Source: Bacteroidales bacterium UBA6192
GTDB lineage: Bacteria > Bacteroidota > Bacteroidia > Bacteroidales > F082
Assembly: GCA_002422725.1 (NCBI GenBank)
Contig: DITE01000082.1
Location: 1-35,309 of the forward strand
Length of the DNA: 35,309 bases
Direction of reading: 5' to 3'
The first letter of the stretch is position 1; each line of letters opens with the position of its first letter. Made by a program: the position numbers and the translations under genes. Positions 24,373-31,934 of the stretch are shown piece after piece. The notes beneath the pieces are model-generated. The model searched no databases. It was not told the DNA's origin and saw only the letters and a list, made by a program, of their open reading frames with translations.

Positions 24373-25809
24373 ATGAAGAAAAAACATGTTGAGGTATGGG
24401 AAAACTGTCTGACTGTCATTAAGGACAATGTCCATAGTCAAAGTTTCAAGACCTGGTTTGACCCAATTGTTCCTATTAAACTCGAAAATAATGTATTAAC
24501 CATTCAGGTACCCAGCCAGTTCTTTTACGAATGGTTGGAAGAGCATTACATCAGTCTTTTAAAAAAGACAATTAAAAAAGAACTTGGTTCCGACGGGCGT
24601 TTGGAATACAGCATAATCATGGACAGCACCTATGATAACAACACCCCCTATTCAATCAAATTTCCCACCAGCAACCTGAAAGCAACAAAAAATCCTCTTG
24701 TTTCCATGCCACTTGACCTGAATAGAGGGACATCCAAAGATATTCCTAACCCATTTGTCATCCCTGGATTGAAAAAAATCAAAGTTGAGTCACAATTGGT
24801 TGAAAGCTATTCCTTTGACAGTTTTGTCGAAGGCGATTGCAACCGGCTTGCACGCTCTGCAGGCTTTGCCGTAGCCGAAAACCCGGGAAAAACAGCCTTT
24901 AATCCCTTGCTTATTTTTAGTCAGACAGGTCTTGGTAAAACCCATCTGGCACACGCCATCGGTTTGCAGGTGAAATATAATTTTCCAGAAAAAACTGTGC
25001 TATATGTTCAAACTGAACAATTTATAAGTCAGTATATAGAGTCAGCAAGAAACAATAACCAAAACGATTTTGTCCATTTTTATCAGATGATCGATGTTTT
25101 GATCATCGACGACATTCAATTTCTCGCCGGGAAAGACAAAACACAGGATGTTTTCTTTCATGTTTTCAATCATTTGCACCAGAATAGCAAACAATTGATT
25201 ATCACCAGCGACAAACCACCTGTCGAACTCAAAGGAATGGAACCCAGACTTTTATCCAGATTTAAATGGGGTCTTTCAGCTGACTTGCAGGTGCCTGATT
25301 TCGAGACAAGAGTAGCCATATTAAAACGCAAACTTTACAATGATGGATTGCTGGTCTCCGAAGAGGTGATTGATTATCTGGCCTACAGCATATCAACAAA
25401 TGTCAGGGAAATGGAAGGTGCGTTGATTTCATTAATCGCTCAGTCGTCGCTCAACAAAAAAGCAATCACAATTGAGCTTGCCCGGCAAATGATTGATAAA
25501 TTCGTGAAAAATACCACCCGCGAAATATCCATTGATTATATCCAGAAGATAGTGTGCGATTACTTTGGTATTCCTGTTGATCATATCAATGCGAAAACAC
25601 GCAAACGGGAAATCGTGCAAGCCAGACAACTTGCTATGTATTTTTCTAAGAAACACACAAAATCGTCTCTTGCAACCATTGGCCTCCATTGCGGCAACAA
25701 AGACCACGCTACAGTGCTTCATGCCTGCAAAACGGTGACTAACCTCATTGATACAGACAAGCAATTCAGGGCATACGTGAACGATATTGATAAGAAATTT
25801 CAACATTAA
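24373..25809 (+). CDS. dnaA: Chromosomal replication initiator DnaA
   Basis: AAA+ ATPase that binds DnaA boxes and melts oriC. 478 residues. Domain I about 1-75 (VWENCLTVIKDN, SFKTWFDPI), linker 80-140, AAA+ 145-350 and domain IV 380-478. Walker A is SQTGLGKTHL (residues 183-192), where the first glycine of the usual GxxGxGKT is Ser183. Walker B is VLIIDDIQFLAG, with TSDKPP and the arginine-bearing RLLSRFKWG after it. The DNA-binding signature is GNKDHATVLHACKTV. The Lys-Thr pair and Walker B are intact, so activity is expected. The upstream 236 bp contain no clear TTATNCACA box, so the origin need not be here. Confidence 0.96.
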   Translation: MKKKHVEVWENCLTVIKDNVHSQSFKTWFDPIVPIKLENNVLTIQVPSQFFYEWLEEHYISLLKKTIKKELGSDGRLEYSIIMDSTYDNNTPYSIKFPTSNLKATKNPLVSMPLDLNRGTSKDIPNPFVIPGLKKIKVESQLVESYSFDSFVEGDCNRLARSAGFAVAENPGKTAFNPLLIFSQTGLGKTHLAHAIGLQVKYNFPEKTVLYVQTEQFISQYIESARNNNQNDFVHFYQMIDVLIIDDIQFLAGKDKTQDVFFHVFNHLHQNSKQLIITSDKPPVELKGMEPRLLSRFKWGLSADLQVPDFETRVAILKRKLYNDGLLVSEEVIDYLAYSISTNVREMEGALISLIAQSSLNKKAITIELARQMIDKFVKNTTREISIDYIQKIVCDYFGIPVDHINAKTRKREIVQARQLAMYFSKKHTKSSLATIGLHCGNKDHATVLHACKTVTNLIDTDKQFRAYVNDIDKKFQH

Positions 25810-25861
25810 TACCTTTTCCTTGTATTTTAGTGCCTGAATCTTTGTTTTAATCAGGAATACA

Positions 25862-26323
25862 ATGAATGTTCTTTTTGTTTGTCAGGGCAATACATGTCGC
25901 TCACCCCTTGCTGAAGGCATATTAAAAAAACTGTTTACCGAAGTTAACCGATCAGGCCTGATCAGTTCTGCTGGTTTTGAATCAAACAATGTTGGCAAAC
26001 AAGCCGATCCACGAGCCATTATTACAGCAGCCCGAAATGGCATTGATATTTCAAAGCAAAAGGCCAGGCTGTTTTCACCACAGGATTTCGGAAATTACGA
26101 CAAAATATTTGCCATGGATTCAGTTATTTTGCAGAAAATTGTCGCAACAGCTGAAAGTGATAAAGACTTGCTGAAAACCGATTTATTGCTTAATCTGATT
26201 GACCCGGGCAGCAATGGGGATGTCCCCGACCCATATGACGGAAACCTTAGTAATTATGAAACCGTATTTGAAATGATTGACAATGCATGCAGGATCTTGA
26301 TTCAACAAAGCGATTATGAATAA
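25862..26323 (+). CDS. Low-molecular-weight protein tyrosine phosphatase family
   Basis: 153 residues. The P-loop CQGNTCRS at residues 7-14 gives the CX5R catalytic motif (Cys7, Arg13), and DPYDG carries the general-acid Asp near residue 120. Members dephosphorylate phosphotyrosine proteins or, in related branches, reduce arsenate; the DPYDG loop favours the phosphatase. It is cytosolic. Its end overlaps the start of the dehydratase gene by 8 bp, so it heads a coupled three-gene cluster. In capsule loci such enzymes pair with a tyrosine kinase (Wzc/BceF); no kinase is near here. Confidence 0.92.
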   Translation: MNVLFVCQGNTCRSPLAEGILKKLFTEVNRSGLISSAGFESNNVGKQADPRAIITAARNGIDISKQKARLFSPQDFGNYDKIFAMDSVILQKIVATAESDKDLLKTDLLLNLIDPGSNGDVPDPYDGNLSNYETVFEMIDNACRILIQQSDYE

Positions 26324-27284
26324 ACAAACAACTCATTATCCATTTCCTGACAAGGAAGCAATTCAATCAGCTGCACTTAGGATCGAACCTTATATTCACC
26401 ACACTCCGGTGCTTCGTTCAACTCAACTCGACCATATGAGCGAAGGTCATTTGTTTTTCAAATGTGAAAATTTCCAAAAAGCAGGGGCTTTCAAATCGAG
26501 GGGAGCAATGAATGCCATACTCAGCCTCGACCAGCAGACAATGCGGAAAGGCGTTGCCACACATTCGAGTGGCAATCATGCACAGGCATTAGCCAGGGCA
26601 GCAATGATTATGAAAACAAAAGCTTATATTGTGATGCCGGAAACAGCTCCGCAGGTCAAGGTAGATGCGGTGAAAATGTATGGAGGCATAATCACCTTTT
26701 GTAAACCAACTCTCGATGACAGGGAAAGTACCCTGGCCATGCTGGTTCAGGAAACCGGCGCACACATTATTCATCCATATAACGATTACCGGATTATTGC
26801 AGGACAGGCAACTGCCTGTATGGAAATGATAAGCCAGACACCTCATCTTGACCTGGTTTTGTGCCCTGTTGGTGGCGGAGGCTTGCTTAGTGGTACAGCA
26901 TTGTGCCTTCAATACTTTAGTCCGGCAACAAAACTTATTGCCTGTGAACCTCGGGGGGCAGATGATGCTTACCGATCATTCAAAAGCGGGCATTTTCAGC
27001 CAAGCATCAAGCCGGATACCATTGCCGATGGATTGCTGACTTCGCTTGGCGATCTGACTTTTCCGATTATCACACAATATGTCAGTGATATAGTTACTGT
27101 TAGCGACGAAGAAATTATCAGTTCAATGAAACTAATCTGGGAACGTATGAAAATAGTTATCGAGCCCAGTTCTGCCGTGCCCCTTGCGGCTGTGCTATCG
27201 GGAAGGGTGAAGGTTAAAGGCCTGAATGTGGGGATTATCCTTTCGGGAGGAAACATTGATCTGAATAAAATTCCCTGGCTATGA
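26316..27284 (+). CDS. PLP-dependent threonine/serine dehydratase-like enzyme
   Basis: 322 residues, fold type II PLP enzyme. FKSRGA holds the PLP lysine (Lys60), SSGNHAQALA binds the substrate carboxylate, and GGGGLLSG is the phosphate-binding loop. The length, with no C-terminal ACT-like regulatory domain, matches catabolic threonine dehydratase, serine racemase or hydroxyaspartate ammonia-lyase rather than biosynthetic IlvA. The exact substrate cannot be told. Its start overlaps the phosphatase gene and its stop overlaps the next start (ATGA), so it is tightly coupled to unrelated-looking neighbours. Confidence 0.9.
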   Translation: MNKQTTHYPFPDKEAIQSAALRIEPYIHHTPVLRSTQLDHMSEGHLFFKCENFQKAGAFKSRGAMNAILSLDQQTMRKGVATHSSGNHAQALARAAMIMKTKAYIVMPETAPQVKVDAVKMYGGIITFCKPTLDDRESTLAMLVQETGAHIIHPYNDYRIIAGQATACMEMISQTPHLDLVLCPVGGGGLLSGTALCLQYFSPATKLIACEPRGADDAYRSFKSGHFQPSIKPDTIADGLLTSLGDLTFPIITQYVSDIVTVSDEEIISSMKLIWERMKIVIEPSSAVPLAAVLSGRVKVKGLNVGIILSGGNIDLNKIPWL

Positions 27285-28009
27285 GTGCATCAAAAACCGG
27301 CAAATTATATCTGATCCCAACATTGCTTGGTGACACCCTGCCCGAAAAAGTGCTGCCGGAAGGAACCTTAAATATCATCAGGTCGTTGGATTATTTTATC
27401 GTTGAACAAATCCGCACTTCAAGGAGATTTCTTGTTAAAGCAGGATTGACAAAACCCATAGACAGCATTTCATTCGTTGAGCTTAACAAACACAGCAAGA
27501 TAGATGATTTGTTAACTTTTCTTCACCCGGCATTGGAGGGCAAAAACATCGGGCTGATGTCGGAAGCGGGCACCCCCTGTATTGCCGATCCGGGTTCGTT
27601 TGTGGTTGATGCTGCCCATCAGTCAGGTATACATGTTGTTCCACTATCAGGGCCGAGTTCGATTATTCTGGCTTTGATGGCTTCGGGTTTCAATGGTCAG
27701 CAATTTATGTTTCATGGCTATCTGCCCATTCCAACGAATGAGCGCAGCAGGATGATCCGACAGATTGAAAGTCAATCAAGAGAAAGTGGACAGACTCAGA
27801 TTTTCATTGAAACTCCATACCGCAACAGACAAATGCTGGAATCATTGCTCAAGACTTGCCATTCCGCAACAATGCTGTGTGTTGCCACCAATATTAGTAT
27901 GGAAGATGAATCCGTTATTTCTTTGCCTGTTCACAAATGGGAGGGAAAAATCCCTGAATTCGATAAAAAACCAGCAGTTTTTCTGCTTTGGGTAAAGCCA
28001 AGAAACTGA
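27281..28009 (+). CDS. Tetrapyrrole-methylase-fold SAM methyltransferase, divergent RsmI paralogue
   Basis: 242 residues. The overall layout is that of RsmI, the 16S rRNA C1402 2'-O-methyltransferase: a glycine-rich N-terminal strand, then EAGTPCIADPG (the SAM loop), VPLSGPSSIILALMASG and IFIETPYRN. However, the N-terminal motif VATPIGN of true RsmI is replaced here by PTLLGD, and AEDTR by VEQIR. I therefore call it a paralogue rather than rsmI itself; its substrate is unknown. Bacteroidetes often carry both forms, and the canonical one is not in this window. It overlaps the dehydratase stop by four bases. Confidence 0.85.
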   Translation: MSASKTGKLYLIPTLLGDTLPEKVLPEGTLNIIRSLDYFIVEQIRTSRRFLVKAGLTKPIDSISFVELNKHSKIDDLLTFLHPALEGKNIGLMSEAGTPCIADPGSFVVDAAHQSGIHVVPLSGPSSIILALMASGFNGQQFMFHGYLPIPTNERSRMIRQIESQSRESGQTQIFIETPYRNRQMLESLLKTCHSATMLCVATNISMEDESVISLPVHKWEGKIPEFDKKPAVFLLWVKPRN

Positions 28010-28071
28010 GGCCGGCAAACTGAACTAATTTAATTATTCTGATAGATTTCTATCTGAGTAAAGAAGATATA

Positions 28072-28578
28072 CTAATGGTTATGGCCATTTGGTCCGTGAG
28101 CATGTCCATGATTAACTTCTTCATCAGAAGCCTCGCGCACTTCAATAATTTTGCCCGAAAAATGAAGGTTCTCACCAGCCAGTGGATGATTGAAATCCAT
28201 TTTTACGGTATCGTCTGTAACTTCCATAACAATACCTTCGAGCGGGTGACCATGCTGATCCTGCATGGTAATTGAATTGCCGATTTCGAGGAGGTCCTCA
28301 TCAATAACTCCATCAATTTCAAAAATTGATTTATCCAGATCTATAATCGCCTCATCTGTTACCTCGCCATAGGCCTCATCAGATGTTAGTCCGAAACTGA
28401 AAGTATCGCCAGCCTGCAATCCTTTCAGGCTATCTTCGAACTTTGGCAGCAATCCACCAACACCAAACAGATAAACAAATGGTCTGTCCATATCCACTTT
28501 CTGTATGAGCTCGCCTGTTGGGTTTTCCTGTCTTAATTCATAGGTAAGTGTTACAACTTTTTTATCTCCGACTTTCAT
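28072..28578 (-). CDS. SlyD-like FKBP-type peptidyl-prolyl isomerase
   Basis: 168 residues. FKBP fold split by an insert-in-flap domain: MKVGDKKVVTLTYELR, then FGVGGLLPKFEDSLKGLQAGD (the FKBP active-site strand), SDEAYGE, an insert around residues 75-130, and MDFNHPLAGENLHFSGKIIEV. This is the SlyD arrangement, a prolyl isomerase with chaperone activity. The tail HGHAHGPNGHNH is histidine-rich, as in metal-binding SlyD proteins, and could bind nickel or zinc. There is no signal peptide, so it is cytosolic. It converges with the RsmI-like gene, 62 bp away, and has a candidate promoter at 28629-28636. Confidence 0.93.
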   Translation of the reverse strand: MKVGDKKVVTLTYELRQENPTGELIQKVDMDRPFVYLFGVGGLLPKFEDSLKGLQAGDTFSFGLTSDEAYGEVTDEAIIDLDKSIFEIDGVIDEDLLEIGNSITMQDQHGHPLEGIVMEVTDDTVKMDFNHPLAGENLHFSGKIIEVREASDEEVNHGHAHGPNGHNH

Positions 28579-28628
28579 GGGATGCTAATTTAATAAATAC
28601 TAATGCAAATCAATTTCTGAATTTTGGG

Positions 28629-28636
28629 CAAAAATA
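28629..28636 (-). promoter_or_regulatory. Promoter -7 element for the SlyD-like gene
   Basis: Minus-strand TATTTTTG matches TAnnTTTG, 50 bp before the start codon. No -33 TTG at the ideal distance. Confidence 0.55.
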
Positions 28637-28719
28637 CATTTTTTATCATGAATTCGTCTTTTGATTGTAATATTCTCACCAATTTAGCGTCTTAAATGTT
28701 CACATAAATCTTCAGCTTT

Positions 28720-29631
28720 TTGACAGATATCATCCTTAACACCTTCGGGCTGGTTAAACAATATGGCAGAATAACTGCAGTTGATTCGCTCGACTTAAGC
28801 GTTTGCCGAGGCGAAGTTCATGGCATTCTGGGGCCAAACGGAAGTGGGAAAACAACAACGCTTGGCATATTGTTGGGTGTGATTAAACAGGGAAACGGTT
28901 CGTTTACCTGGTTTGATTCCGAACCCAGCGCGCTAAACCGGCGACGGATTGGTTCAACACTCGAAATGCCCTTATTTTATCCTTATCTGAATGGCGTTGA
29001 CAATCTGAAAATCGTTTCCGACATCAGGGGATGCGGCTATGATGCAATTGACCCGGTGTTAAAACGGGTCGGGCTTTACGACAGGCGAACGAGTCGTTTC
29101 AAGACCTATTCGCTTGGCATGAAACAGCGTCTGGCTATTGCAGCAGCCCTGCTGGGCAATCCTGAGGTGCTTATTTTTGACGAACCAACCAATGGCCTCG
29201 ATCCTCAAGGAATTGCTGAAATCAGGCAATTGATCATCAGCATTGCCCATGAAGGTAAAACAATTATAATGGCCAGTCATTTGCTCGATGAAGTCCAGAA
29301 AACATGTTCGCACGTTACTGTACTTAGCAAAGGGAAACGGCTATATAGCGGAAAAGTGTCAGAATTTATCCGAAATGACCTGACCGTTGAGGTGGGCTGC
29401 GACAATCTTGATTCAATGATTCAGGAGGTTTCTGCCTGGCCGGGTTACGACCATCATGAGATTTCGGGCGGAATGGTGTTGATTAAACTCAAAGAGGGCT
29501 ACAATCCTGGAATGTTAAACGCTTTTGCTTTCTCAAAACACATTGTTATTCAACATTTATCAATTAGGAACGGGTCGCTCGAAAAGCATTTCCTCGAACT
29601 ATTAAATGAAAATCATGAAATCAATCATTAG
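28720..29631 (+). CDS. ABC transporter ATP-binding protein
   Basis: 303 residues, cytosolic ATPase of a two-gene export-type ABC system. Walker A GPNGSGKTTT, signature YSLGMKQRL, Walker B VLIFDEPTNGLDPQG and H-loop MASHLLDE are all present in order, followed by a 90-residue C-terminal extension typical of ABC-2 type (CcmA/NatA) ATPases. The start is TTG at 28720: no in-frame ATG lies between it and the conserved core, and the nearest upstream ATG (28696) is out of frame and stops after three codons. The permease gene overlaps its 3' end. Substrate unknown; antibiotic or lipid export are the common roles. Confidence 0.93.
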   Translation: MTDIILNTFGLVKQYGRITAVDSLDLSVCRGEVHGILGPNGSGKTTTLGILLGVIKQGNGSFTWFDSEPSALNRRRIGSTLEMPLFYPYLNGVDNLKIVSDIRGCGYDAIDPVLKRVGLYDRRTSRFKTYSLGMKQRLAIAAALLGNPEVLIFDEPTNGLDPQGIAEIRQLIISIAHEGKTIIMASHLLDEVQKTCSHVTVLSKGKRLYSGKVSEFIRNDLTVEVGCDNLDSMIQEVSAWPGYDHHEISGGMVLIKLKEGYNPGMLNAFAFSKHIVIQHLSIRNGSLEKHFLELLNENHEINH

Positions 29632-30418
29632 AATAGAGTTCAGGAAGCTATTCAAAAGTCCTGCATTCTGGCTTATCATCGGATTGTATACTGTTTCACT
29701 GATTACAATCCTGGCAGGGACAGAAGCATTTATCAACAAAGTGGTTTCCAATGCACAGAAAAACTCCCCCATTCCGATTCCTACATTTTCATTGTATGCA
29801 TTTCCCTACGTGTGGCATAATCTTACGTATGTGGCTGGCCTGTATAAGTTCCTGCCTGCGTTTACTGTAATTCTCTTCATAACAAACGAGTATTCTTACC
29901 GGACGATCCGTCATCATATCATTACAGGCATGAGTCGCGAATCGTTTTTCGCATCTAAACTATTATCCACAGCAGGATTGAGTATTTTATCGGGTGTAAC
30001 AGTATTTCTGACCGGAATAGTAATGGGGCTTATTTACACGGATGATATTCATTTTGAAATATTTAGCCAGAAACTTTCTTTTCTGCCAATCTATATGCTT
30101 GAGATTTTTGCCTATCTGAGTTTTGCATTCATGATTGGGGTAATAGCTCAGAAAGCCGGTTTGGCGATCATAATTTTTGTCATCTATGTGTTTATCGCTG
30201 AACCCATTTTATCATTCAGATTGCATGAGGATATCGCCTGGTTTTTACCTTTGAAGACTTTTGGAAGGATGATCGATGTGCCCAACACGGCTTTAATGAA
30301 GCTTTTCGGAGTTAATTTCAGGGAAACCATTCAATGGATAGATGTCGCTATGACATTGCTTTATACTTTACTATTTAACTATTTAAGCCTATTAAGAATC
30401 AAGAAAACCGATATTTAA
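29606..30418 (+). CDS. ABC-2 type transporter permease
   Basis: 270 residues, starting inside the ATPase gene (26-bp overlap; the Met at 29615 is an alternative start). Six hydrophobic segments are visible: one near residues 17-37, then a loop with YVWHNLTYVAGLYKFLPAFTVILFITNEY, and helices around 80-95, 115-140, 160-185, 188-205 and 245-265. NEYSYRTIRHHIITGMSR is the cytosolic coupling segment characteristic of ABC-2 permeases of the NatB/BcrB type. It forms a complex with the ATPase encoded just upstream. No further genes of the unit follow. Confidence 0.9.
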   Translation: MKIMKSIIRIEFRKLFKSPAFWLIIGLYTVSLITILAGTEAFINKVVSNAQKNSPIPIPTFSLYAFPYVWHNLTYVAGLYKFLPAFTVILFITNEYSYRTIRHHIITGMSRESFFASKLLSTAGLSILSGVTVFLTGIVMGLIYTDDIHFEIFSQKLSFLPIYMLEIFAYLSFAFMIGVIAQKAGLAIIIFVIYVFIAEPILSFRLHEDIAWFLPLKTFGRMIDVPNTALMKLFGVNFRETIQWIDVAMTLLYTLLFNYLSLLRIKKTDI

Positions 30419-30443
30419 ATACGACCCATCTCGCATTTTTTTT

Positions 30444-30471
30444 TTGAAGTTCAAGCTTATTGTTACTTTTG
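30444..30471 (+). promoter_or_regulatory. Promoter of the sugar transferase gene
   Basis: TTG at 30444-30446, 17-base spacer, TACTTTTG at 30464-30471, matching the Bacteroidetes pattern. The leader would be about 70 nt. Confidence 0.65.
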
Positions 30472-30548
30472 CAACTTGCTCGCATGGTCTGAATGAATTT
30501 TATCTCAGCAGCAAACTAACATTTCTGACTACAACTATGTAAAGGTTA

Positions 30549-31349
30549 ATGAATAAGAAAATCTTTGTAGACAAACCGGAGTCGTTTCAGGAGCACAGAA
30601 TAAAACTGGGCAAAAGACTCTTCGATATAATTTTTTCCTTACTTGCACTACTTATTTTATCTCCAATCTATCTGATTATTGCCATTTTAGTCCGGATTGA
30701 ATCAAAAGGTCCGGTAATTTATGTATCTGAAAGAGTGGGAACTGGTTATGATGTATTCAGGTTTTATAAATTCAGGTCGATGTATCAAGGGTCTGAACTT
30801 CAGGTAACCAAGCTTTCAAAACTCAATGAATACCTCATCTCAAGCAGGAAGACACTGATTCATGATGTTGAAAATGCATGTCCTGAATGTGCCAGACTCG
30901 GAACCAACTGCTCCCCTATTCTTTATATTGATGGAACAGAGATTTGTGAAAACTGGTACCTCGAGATAAAAAGAAAGTCACAGTCAGAACCAGCGTTTTT
31001 TAAGGTAAAAAATGACCCCAGGGTGACCAGGGTTGGTAAATTTATCAGGCGCACGAATCTGGATGAACTTCCACAGTTCTATAATGTTTTGAGAGGCGAT
31101 ATGTCGATTGTTGGCAACAGGCCCCTTCCCTTGTACGAAGCTGAAAAGCTGACCACAGATCAATGGTCGTACAGGTTTTTGGCCCCGGCTGGAATAACCG
31201 GATTGTGGCAGGTGAAGAAAGATAGATTCAAATCGGAGGAAGAACGCATCAATCTTGACAACCAATATGCTGTCATTTCCTCAGCCTGGATGGATATTGT
31301 CATCATTTTCAGATCGTTTCCCACCTTCTTCAGAAAAAGCAATTTCTAA
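30549..31349 (+). CDS. Bacterial sugar transferase with inserted four-cysteine segment
   Basis: 266-residue polyprenyl-phosphate sugar-1-phosphate transferase (WcaJ/PglC superfamily), which starts exopolysaccharide or O-antigen subunit synthesis at the inner membrane. The N-terminal membrane hairpin is at about residues 24-50 (KRLFDIIFSLLALLILSP). The conserved KFRSM is at 74-78. DPRVTRVGKFIRRTNLDELPQFYNVLRGDMSIVGNRP and the C-terminal GITGLWQV with the final membrane-proximal helix follow. Between KFRSM and the DPR block is an insert of about 60 residues holding Cys111, Cys114, Cys121 and Cys133 (CPEC, then NC and IC), a possible metal site. No other polysaccharide genes adjoin it, so the locus is solitary here. 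Confidence 0.9.
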   Translation: MNKKIFVDKPESFQEHRIKLGKRLFDIIFSLLALLILSPIYLIIAILVRIESKGPVIYVSERVGTGYDVFRFYKFRSMYQGSELQVTKLSKLNEYLISSRKTLIHDVENACPECARLGTNCSPILYIDGTEICENWYLEIKRKSQSEPAFFKVKNDPRVTRVGKFIRRTNLDELPQFYNVLRGDMSIVGNRPLPLYEAEKLTTDQWSYRFLAPAGITGLWQVKKDRFKSEEERINLDNQYAVISSAWMDIVIIFRSFPTFFRKSNF

Positions 31350-31934
31350 CAGCCTTTTGATCATTCCATTTCTTTCCACACGATGTAAACATCTCTAATT
31401 CAATTTGAATCATTATCCAAAATGATCGTAAACGCTGCTTGGCAGTTGAGAGTCATGCACAAGAATCAGGCATAAATCTCCCTTGGAAAACATCAACACA
31501 TTATTAATTATTTATCTAATGATAACTTGCTGATAACTATTATTGTACCGATCACCAATGCAGAACAGGATTATTCAGCAACTTTCTGTTTACGTAAAAT
31601 GGACTCAAACAACATTACCGTTAAGATCTGTTGTTTTACATGTGAAATCGACATTATGTCATCAATAGTTTAATTTCACCTTGTGCACTAAGGCTTTTCA
31701 GTAATCAGATGTTTTCGAATGAGAACTGTTTTGAATGGAACTTTTCGTTCGTATTTACGTAATAATGAAATACTTCAAAAAAACCTGAAATGTCAAGCAA
31801 ATCAGGCTTATTCATAATAATTATCAGGCATTGTTAATAAGATTTGGTTTAAAATGCATGAGTTATTCATTCAAGTTGAAAGTGTTCGCGTCTGTTTATA
31901 GTGTAACTTAGCTTTTTATTGGAAAGGATAAACT
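31350..31934. other. 585-bp intergenic region with operator-like repeats
   Basis: No gene was recognised on either strand. It holds an exact direct repeat TGATAACT at 31521-31528 and 31532-31539 (11-bp period) and two copies of TTTACGTAA (31589-31597 and 31754-31762), the first inside the 10-bp palindrome TTTACGTAAA. A weak hairpin CCTGA/TCAGG lies near 31785-31807. TAACTTAG at 31904-31911, one base off TAnnTTTG, could be the promoter of the next gene, which has the Shine-Dalgarno-like GGAAAGGA at 31921-31928. Confidence 0.5.
31521..31539. repeat. 8-bp direct repeat with 11-bp period
   Basis: TGATAACT occurs at 31521-31528 and again at 31532-31539 with a 3-base spacer. One helical turn between half-sites is the arrangement bound by OmpR/PhoB-type response regulators, so it may be an operator. 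Confidence 0.4.

Noticed and set aside
29963..29971. Exact DnaA-box sequence TTATCCACA
   Set aside because: Single copy inside the ABC permease gene; no cluster, so chance is the simplest explanation.
31785..31808. Hairpin with a T-run on the minus strand
   Set aside because: Stem is only 5 bp and no minus-strand gene lies upstream of it.
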